From: Bacteroidota bacterium
GTDB taxonomy: Bacteria > Bacteroidota > Bacteroidia > Bacteroidales > FEN-979
DNA: 64,000 bases
Assembly (NCBI GenBank): GCA_026391735.1
Contig: JAPLDL010000019.1
Location: forward strand, 62,001-126,000
Direction: 5' to 3'
This document shows positions 58,247-64,000 of the stretch, one piece after another. Position numbers and translations under genes: made by a program. The notes under the pieces are model-generated. The model was not told the origin of the DNA and ran no database searches. It saw only the letters and a program-made list of their open reading frames with translations. Each line of letters begins with the position of its first letter. Position 1 is the first letter of the stretch.

Positions 58247-59029
58247 TTGAAAGACAAAGCAATTTTTACTTTTGCCTTCTTATTAGTTTTTCTCTTTTTC
58301 AGCTTCCCTGCAAAAAGCCAGAAAAGTATTATCATCAATAACCCCAGGTATGATGATGATATTATTCATTTCGGGTTTGTCCTCGGCGGCAACATGAGTT
58401 ATCTTACTATACGACCTGTTTCTGACATGCAACATATCGTTTGGGATTCTACTTATATTCCTGATATTTTACCAATGCCTGTCGGCGCAAGGGTATTGAG
58501 CATCGAATCACGCCCAACCCCTGGCTTTGTCATCAGTATCGTAAGCGATTTGAGGCTTGGACCATTATTCAACCTGAGATTCATCCCTTCGCTTAGTTTT
58601 GGCGACAGGGATCTTATTTATTCAATCCTGGTGTATCGTAAAACTGATACAACCCTGATGACAATTACCAAGAAAGTGCCTTCAACCTATATAAATTTCC
58701 CGCTGGAATTTAAGTATAAAGCGTTGCGATACGATAACTTCCGCCCATATCTCCTGGCCGGGGTACAATATACTATTGACCTAGCTTCCCAGGCAAAGAA
58801 AAGGGAACAGCGCAGCTCCGACCAGAAGATCGTCAAGTTCAACCAGAACGATCTCTATATCGAGGCCGGGATTGGATTTGATTTTTATAATGAATGGTTT
58901 AAACTTGGAGTCGAACTAAAAATGATGTATGGGATACAGGACATCCTCAAACGTGAACATAACATCTATACGGATCCAATTGCTAAGTTGAATTCCAAAA
59001 TTTTCCAGCTGAGCTTTACCTTTGAGTAA
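58247..59029 (+). CDS. porT: PorT-like outer-membrane-associated T9SS protein
   Basis: PorT-like proteins are needed for the type IX secretion system. The 260-residue product has a signal peptide (AIFTFAFLLVFLFFSFPAKSQ). A beta-barrel follows, with strands such as HFGFVLGGNMSYLTIR, GFVISIVSDLRLGPLFNLRFIPSLSFGD (split), PLEFKYKALRYDNFRPYLLAG and LYIEAGIGFDFYNEWFKLGVELKM. The usual start ATG is absent: the frame starts at TTG (58247), with an in-frame stop just upstream at 58232-58234, so TTG is the likely start. It lies directly downstream of menG, as in related genomes. Confidence 0.87.
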   Translation: MKDKAIFTFAFLLVFLFFSFPAKSQKSIIINNPRYDDDIIHFGFVLGGNMSYLTIRPVSDMQHIVWDSTYIPDILPMPVGARVLSIESRPTPGFVISIVSDLRLGPLFNLRFIPSLSFGDRDLIYSILVYRKTDTTLMTITKKVPSTYINFPLEFKYKALRYDNFRPYLLAGVQYTIDLASQAKKREQRSSDQKIVKFNQNDLYIEAGIGFDFYNEWFKLGVELKMMYGIQDILKREHNIYTDPIAKLNSKIFQLSFTFE

Positions 59030-59055
59030 GCCTTTCTGCGGTTTTCTTATCTTTG
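59021..59055 (+). promoter_or_regulatory. coaD: Promoter of coaD
   Basis: TTTG (59021-59024), 23 bases, then TATCTTTG (59048-59055), 18 bases before the ATG at 59074. The spacing is a little long. Confidence 0.5.
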
Positions 59056-59073
59056 CATTTAAATCAATTGATC

Positions 59074-59550
59074 ATGGAACGAATTGCGGTTTTTCCCGGT
59101 TCTTTTGATCCGGTCACCAAAGGACATGAATCCATTATCCGGCGTTCTGTGAACCTTTTCGACAAGCTGATCATCGCCCTGGGGGAGAATTCCGGGAAAC
59201 AATCCTATTTCAGCCTTGAAGAAAGGCTAGGATGGCTCAATGAATTGTTTGCCGGAGAGCAAAAAATTGAGATCGCCCGGTACGACGGCCTTACTGTGGA
59301 ATTTTGCAGGAAGAAAGGAGCAAAGTATATTCTGAGAGGCCTGAGAACCAGCGCCGATTTTGAATTTGAACGCGGCATAGGCCAGATGAATAAAATGATG
59401 GTGCCCGACATTGAAACGGTTTTTCTGCTTTGCGAACCTGAATACGCTTCTCTAAGCTCTTCAATCGTTAGGGATATCCTGCGAAATGGAGGAGATGTAA
59501 ACCGCTTTATCCCTGCAGGAATAACATTAACACGAAAATTTAATCATTAA
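59074..59550 (+). CDS. coaD: Phosphopantetheine adenylyltransferase
   Basis: CoaD makes dephospho-CoA from 4'-phosphopantetheine and ATP. The ATG at 59074 gives a 158-residue protein, the normal size. The nucleotidyltransferase motif is AVFPGSFDPVTKGHESII (with TKGH of the HxGH type), followed by KYILRGLRTSADFEFE, MMVPDIETVFLL and the late ISSS-type block LSSSIVRDIL. A TTG at 59053 lies in the -7 box and is rejected. The TlpA-like gene follows 47 bp later. Confidence 0.95.
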   Translation: MERIAVFPGSFDPVTKGHESIIRRSVNLFDKLIIALGENSGKQSYFSLEERLGWLNELFAGEQKIEIARYDGLTVEFCRKKGAKYILRGLRTSADFEFERGIGQMNKMMVPDIETVFLLCEPEYASLSSSIVRDILRNGGDVNRFIPAGITLTRKFNH

Positions 59551-59597
59551 AATCAGGATAAATAAAGAGAAACAGAGTCTGTAATTCCGAATTAAAT

Positions 59598-61001
59598 ATG
59601 AAACGATTATTCTTTACATTAGTATTTCTTATCAGCAGTTGGACGGTATTTACCCAACCCCTGACTATAACGGGAACTGCACGTGGAGCGGAAGGAAGAA
59701 TGATAACCCTTTCGATTTTTTCAGACCCTTTGACAAATACTGAGCAAATACTGAACAAAACGAAAATTGACTCTGCCGGTAAATTTACACTTTCGGCAAC
59801 TGTTGATCAGGAAAAGGTCGGAAAACTCTCTATCCAGTTTCATAGTGCAGGTATATTTATATCACCAGGTAAAACATACGAAATCAACATCTTACCTTAT
59901 AAATATGATGAGCTGAAAGAACTCAATCCGTTCATAAATTCTACCAATCTCCAGATTGAACTATTAAAACTTCCTGTTGATGATGTCAACTATGTCATCG
60001 GCGCTTTTGATGAAATATATAATACCTTCCTGGTTGATCATTTCAGTGCACTTTACAGGGACCGTAATAAAGCGCTGATTGACACCTTGGAGGGCAAACT
60101 CGCATCTACGATAGGGGAACCCGGGGATCCTTATATAAAGTATTATATGGAATATAAAATGGCAAATCTGGTCCAGTTAACCCAGTCGATGAACCAGGCC
60201 ATGATCGGCCGCACTTATTTTACTTTCCGGCCAGTGCTGTATGATAATGTTGAATACATTGATTTCTTCAACTCATACTTTACAAAGTACATTACTGCTA
60301 CCTCCATGGTACTCAAAAAGAATGACTATCATACCCTTCTATCCGCTCCCGATCCTTATCCTGCATTGATGAAGGCGCTTACAGCAGATTCCATCCTGAG
60401 ACCTGAACAACTCAGGGAACTTGTGCTTTTAAAAAGCCTGATGGAAATGTATAGCTCAATGCCCGACGATCAGAAAAAAATTATTGAGGTTCTGAATAAA
60501 ATTGAACAGCAAAGCAATGCAAACCAAAACCGCGTGATTGCTGCAAACCTGAAACAAACTCTTACACATCTTCAGCCTGGAACTCCGGCTCCAATGTTCC
60601 AGCTCAGGACGAAAGATAACACCGCCTGCGTCAGAATGGATTCTCTTAAAGGAAAAATTGTGGTTATGAATTTCTGGACTTCATATTGTACCGGGTGTAC
60701 CAATGAAATGGAGCTTATAAGGCCCATGGCTGAGAAATTCAAAGATAAGGTGGTTTTTGTCAGTGTTTCCTCTGAATATTACTGGACCAGGATGCTTTTG
60801 TTCCTTAATCAGAAAAAAGACTGGACATGGAATTTCCTTCATATCGGCGACCAAACAGATATGTTGAAGGCCTATGATGTGCGCTCTTTGCCATTGTTTG
60901 TGATCATTGATAAAGATGGCAACATAGTTAAATATCCTGCCGAACTGCCTAGCAGCGGTCTAGAGAACTCAATAGAACAGTTATTACAATCATCGAAATA
61001 G
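59598..61001 (+). CDS. TlpA/ResA-like thioredoxin domain protein
   Basis: The 467-residue protein has a signal peptide (about residues 1-20, ending TQP) and a C-terminal thioredoxin domain (about residues 330-467). The redox motif is Cys364 and Cys367 in WTSYCTGCTNEM, and VRSLPLFVIIDKDG is the conserved cis-proline block. The N-terminal 320 residues are a beta-rich DUF4369-like part (TITGTARGAEGRMITLSI) and a helical part with MANLVQLTQSMNQAM. These proteins reduce disulfides in the periplasm. Such large TlpA-like proteins are common in Bacteroidota. It precedes secA. Confidence 0.92.
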   Translation: MKRLFFTLVFLISSWTVFTQPLTITGTARGAEGRMITLSIFSDPLTNTEQILNKTKIDSAGKFTLSATVDQEKVGKLSIQFHSAGIFISPGKTYEINILPYKYDELKELNPFINSTNLQIELLKLPVDDVNYVIGAFDEIYNTFLVDHFSALYRDRNKALIDTLEGKLASTIGEPGDPYIKYYMEYKMANLVQLTQSMNQAMIGRTYFTFRPVLYDNVEYIDFFNSYFTKYITATSMVLKKNDYHTLLSAPDPYPALMKALTADSILRPEQLRELVLLKSLMEMYSSMPDDQKKIIEVLNKIEQQSNANQNRVIAANLKQTLTHLQPGTPAPMFQLRTKDNTACVRMDSLKGKIVVMNFWTSYCTGCTNEMELIRPMAEKFKDKVVFVSVSSEYYWTRMLLFLNQKKDWTWNFLHIGDQTDMLKAYDVRSLPLFVIIDKDGNIVKYPAELPSSGLENSIEQLLQSSK

Positions 61002-61024
61002 GTTGCCGCTGAAATACCGGCAAC
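61002..61024. other. Inverted repeat between the TlpA-like gene and secA
   Basis: GTTGCCG (61002-61008) pairs with CGGCAAC (61018-61024) around a 9-base loop. There is no T-run after it, so it is not an ordinary terminator. It lies 10 bases before the secA ATG and could affect its translation. Confidence 0.4.
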
Positions 61025-61033
61025 AATAAAATT

Positions 61034-64000
61034 ATGCTTGAAATTTTTAAAAAAATACTGGGAAGTAAATCAGCAAGGGATATTAAAACCATCAATCCTC
61101 AGGTGGATTCTGCCCTGGAATTCGGAGATGCATTCCGTGGCTTGAGCAACGATGAACTCAGGGCTAAGACACTTGAGTTTAAACAGAGGATCATTGAAAA
61201 AATAACAGCAAAGCAACTGGAGATTTCAGAACTTCGTTTAAAGCTCAATTCCGACGATGTCCCTATTGATGCCAAGGAAGATCTTTACCGGGAACTCGAC
61301 AAGCTTGAGAAGGATGAATACGATCTTATCCAGGAAGAACTTAAGGCTATACTTCCCGAAGCTTTTGCGGTCGTAAAGGAGACAGCCAGGAGATTCGTTG
61401 ATAATGAATGGTTGGAAGTCACTGCCACGGAAATGGACCGGGAACTTGCAACACGCCGCAACAGTGTTGAAATTGCAGGAGACATTGCCAGGTACCGGAC
61501 TTCCTGGACAGCCGGAGGCAATATAATACGCTGGGACATGGTTCATTATGATTGCCAGCTCATAGGTGGTGTGGTTCTGCATGAAGGAAAGATTGCCGAA
61601 ATGGCAACCGGTGAAGGGAAAACCCTGGTAGCTACCTTACCTGTTTATCTGAACGCCTTATCTGGGCGGGGTGTTCATCTCGTCACGGTGAATGATTACC
61701 TGGCTAAACGTGACTCGGAATGGATGGGAACCTTGTTTGAGTTCCACGGGCTCAGGGTTGATTGTATAGATAAACATGAACCCAACTCCAATGCCAGGCG
61801 CAATGCTTATAATGCGGATATCACTTACGGGACGAACAATGAGTTCGGCTTTGATTACCTCCGTGATAACATGACAGGCAATCCGGAGGAAATGGTGCAG
61901 CGGCCGCACAACTATGCTATTGTGGATGAGGTTGACTCAGTGCTTATCGATGATGCCCGTACGCCTTTGATAATTTCAGGACCTACTCCAAAAGGGGATG
62001 ACCAATTGTTTGAAGAGCTCAAACCTCAGGTCGTGAAACTCTATAATGCCCAGAGAAACCTGGTGACCAAACTGCTTGCAGAAGCAAAACAACTGACCTC
62101 CGATCCAAACAATTCCGATAATATGAAGAAGGCAGGAGAGCAGATTTTGCGCTGCCATCATGGCCTTCCCAAGAACAAAGCGCTGATCAAGTTCCTCAGC
62201 GAACAGGGAATGAGAGCCCTGATGCAGAAGACAGAGAACTTTTACCTCCAGGAACAGTCAAAAAATATGCATATCGTCGACGATGAGCTCTTTTTTATCA
62301 TCGATGAAAAAAATAATACCATCGAATTGACGGAACAAGGTATTGACCTGCTTACCGAATCATACGAGGATTCCTCCTTCTATATTTTGCCCGATATGGG
62401 AGCTGTAATAGCAGATCTTGAACGCTCCGGATTATCAGATATCGAAAAAGTAGAGAAGAAGGATGCCCTGATGCTTGATTACTCGATCAAGTCTGAAAGG
62501 GTTCACACTGTTAACCAGCTTATTAAAGCCTATGCCCTGTTTGAAAAGGATGTGGAATATGTTGTCATGGACAATAAAATCAAGATTGTCGATGAACAGA
62601 CCGGCCGCATCCTGGAAGGCCGACGTTATTCAGAAGGCTTGCACCAGGCAATCGAAGCAAAGGAAAGTGTCAAAGTGGAAGCCGCCACCCAGACCTATGC
62701 AACGATCACACTTCAGAACTATTTCAGGATGTACAAGAAGCTTGCCGGTATGACAGGTACTGCCGAAACCGAAGCAGGCGAGCTATGGAATATTTATAAA
62801 CTGGATGTGGTCGTGATACCGACAAACCGCAAAGTGATCCGTGACGATAGGGAAGACCTGGTTTATAAAACAAAACGTGAAAAGTTCAACGCGGTAATTC
62901 AGGAGATACAGGATCTCACCCAAAAAGGGAGGCCTGTTCTTGTGGGTACTACCTCAGTAGAAACCTCGGAGCTGCTCAGCAGAATGCTTAAAAGGGTTAA
63001 TATCCCGCATAACGTGCTGAATGCGAAACTGCATGCCAAAGAAGCCGACATTGTTGCCGAAGCCGGTAAATCAGGCACTGTGACCATCGCTACCAATATG
63101 GCAGGTCGTGGTACTGATATCAAGCTTGGACCCGGAGTCAAGGATGCAGGCGGTCTGGCGATCATAGGTACAGAACGGCATGAATCACGCCGTGTAGACC
63201 GTCAGCTGAGAGGCCGTTCAGGGCGGCAGGGTGATCCTGGCAGTTCCCAGTTTTTTGTTTCCCTTGAGGATGACCTCATGCGGATGTTCGGCTCTGATCG
63301 CATTGCAAGGATCATGGACAGCCTGGGGATCAAAGAAGGGGAGGTGATCCAGCATTCGATGATCACCAGGTCGATCGAAAGAGCCCAGAAAAAAGTCGAA
63401 GAGAACAATTTTGGGATTCGTAAACGTTTGCTGGAATATGACGATGTAATGAATATCCAGCGTGAAGCCATTTATAAAAAAAGGCACCATGCACTCTTTG
63501 GGGACCGTCTTGCAGTCGACATTGCCAATATGATGTATGATGTTTGCGAAACCATCGTCCTTGACCACCATGACGGCCGAGATTATGTAGGTTTCAAATT
63601 TGACCTGATTAAGGAATTCGCTGCTGAACCACCTATGAATGAAGATAAATTTCAGCAGGACAATGCCTCCCAAATCTCAGAGACCCTCTTCGCCCATATT
63701 TACAAGCGTTATAAGACCAAGGGAGAACATATCGCCACCAAGACTTTCCCGGTCATCAAGGATGTGCTTGAAAATGAACCCAGGTACGAAAATATCGCAA
63801 TCCCGGTTACCGACGGACTGAAGACTATGCAGGTAGTCACAAACCTGCGCAAAGCCTTTGAAGACAAAGGGAAGGAGGTTGTCGTTTCCATTGAAAAAGG
63901 CGTTGTTCTATCCATGATTGACAACGCGTGGAAAGAACATCTCCGCGAAATGGATGACCTTAAACAAAGTGTTCAGAATGCTGCCTACGAGCAGAAAGAT
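61034..64000 (+). CDS. secA: Preprotein translocase ATPase SecA, 3'-truncated by window edge
   Basis: SecA drives proteins through SecYEG. The frame runs from the ATG at 61034 to the window end without a stop, giving 989 residues; the family's Bacteroidota members are about 1100. The helicase core is complete: Walker [14 protein letters not shown] (about residue 190), [59 protein letters not shown] and [20 protein letters not shown]. The C-terminal helical domains continue off the end. The zinc-binding tail is not visible. It follows the TlpA-like gene by 32 bp. A run of 27 or so residues near 62090 (helical) matches a Bacteroidota insertion. Confidence 0.96.
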   Translation, partial: MLEIFKKILGSKSARDIKTINPQVDSALEFGDAFRGLSNDELRAKTLEFKQRIIEKITAKQLEISELRLKLNSDDVPIDAKEDLYRELDKLEKDEYDLIQEELKAILPEAFAVVKETARRFVDNEWLEVTATEMDRELATRRNSVEIAGDIARYRTSWTAGGNIIRWDMVHYDCQLIGGVVLHEGKIAEMATGEGKTLVATLPVYLNALSGRGVHLVTVNDYLAKRDSEWMGTLFEFHGLRVDCIDKHEPNSNARRNAYNADITYGTNNEFGFDYLRDNMTGNPEEMVQRPHNYAIVDEVDSVLIDDARTPLIISGPTPKGDDQLFEELKPQVVKLYNAQRNLVTKLLAEAKQLTSDPNNSDNMKKAGEQILRCHHGLPKNKALIKFLSEQGMRALMQKTENFYLQEQSKNMHIVDDELFFIIDEKNNTIELTEQGIDLLTESYEDSSFYILPDMGAVIADLERSGLSDIEKVEKKDALMLDYSIKSERVHTVNQLIKAYALFEKDVEYVVMDNKIKIVDEQTGRILEGRRYSEGLHQAIEAKESVKVEAATQTYATITLQNYFRMYKKLAGMTGTAETEAGELWNIYKLDVVVIPTNRKVIRDDREDLVYKTKREKFNAVIQEIQDLTQKGRPVLVGTTSVETSELLSRMLKRVNIPHNVLNAKLHAKEADIVAEAGKSGTVTIATNMAGRGTDIKLGPGVKDAGGLAIIGTERHESRRVDRQLRGRSGRQGDPGSSQFFVSLEDDLMRMFGSDRIARIMDSLGIKEGEVIQHSMITRSIERAQKKVEENNFGIRKRLLEYDDVMNIQREAIYKKRHHALFGDRLAVDIANMMYDVCETIVLDHHDGRDYVGFKFDLIKEFAAEPPMNEDKFQQDNASQISETLFAHIYKRYKTKGEHIATKTFPVIKDVLENEPRYENIAIPVTDGLKTMQVVTNLRKAFEDKGKEVVVSIEKGVVLSMIDNAWKEHLREMDDLKQSVQNAAYEQKD

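Overview
This 64 kb window comes from a chromosome of a Bacteroidota bacterium, probably a free-living or environmental Bacteroidales-like lineage. Direct signs are four secreted proteins ending in type IX secretion (T9SS) sorting domains, a PorT-like T9SS protein, a GldA-type ABC ATPase, and many -7 boxes of the Bacteroidota form TAnnTTTG. Gene starts generally lack a strong Shine-Dalgarno sequence. No tRNA, rRNA, CRISPR array, prophage or insertion sequence was found. Most of the window looks like ordinary core genome.

Layout. 1-12.6 kb: the 3' part of a glycosyltransferase overlapping an ECF sigma factor, a long-form urocanate hydratase, three exported-protein genes on the minus strand (M28 peptidase, unknown protein, aminopeptidase P), a prolyl oligopeptidase lipoprotein, and a three-gene module of ECF sigma factor, single-pass membrane protein and exported CHAT protease-like protein. 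12.6-20.7 kb: envelope biogenesis (RidA, LptD-like, cell-wall amidase, MlaD/MCE, OstA-like), then a small winged-helix regulator with a membrane protein. 21-24.4 kb: gatE-gatD, the archaeal-type Glu-tRNA(Gln) amidotransferase, closed by a perfect 24-bp inverted repeat. 24.5-34 kb: ClC channel with CBS domains, exonuclease III, a very large metallopeptidase/propeller/barrel-like protein, heptose epimerase HldD, a PLP decarboxylase, and mqnD-mqnB of the futalosine menaquinone route. 34-44.6 kb: MFS transporter, two adjacent T9SS cargo proteins, mqnE, an acyltransferase, RluD-like synthase, another T9SS cargo protein and a PASTA protein. 44.7-54.6 kb: ddl, rdgB, an SGNH lipoprotein, a FadL porin, a small T9SS protein, a CYTH protein, metK behind a probable SAM-II riboswitch, gldA and a DUF4143-type ATPase. 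54.7-64 kb: rplM-rpsI-rpsB-tsf, the menaquinone methyltransferase, porT, coaD, a TlpA-like thioredoxin and the 5' 989 codons of secA.

How the genes fit together. Menaquinone is served by mqnE, mqnD, mqnB and ubiE/menE-type methyltransferase (menG), pointing to the futalosine pathway and a respiratory quinone. LptD, OstA-like, MlaD, HldD, the amidase, PASTA and Ddl cover outer membrane and peptidoglycan. SecA, PorT and the T9SS cargo form an export route for surface proteins. The exported peptidases (M24, M28, S9, lysyl-endopeptidase-like) and urocanate hydratase suggest peptide and amino-acid use.

The items most worth a second look are the ECF sigma/membrane protein/CHAT module (9.85-12.57 kb), the archaeal-type GatDE pair in a bacterium (21.0-24.4 kb), the HEYRH-motif large outer-membrane-like protein (27.1-30.0 kb), a SAM-II riboswitch fitted exactly to a promoter upstream of metK, and a family of small AT-rich or TTTCG repeats that sit between genes and in one case run into a coding sequence.
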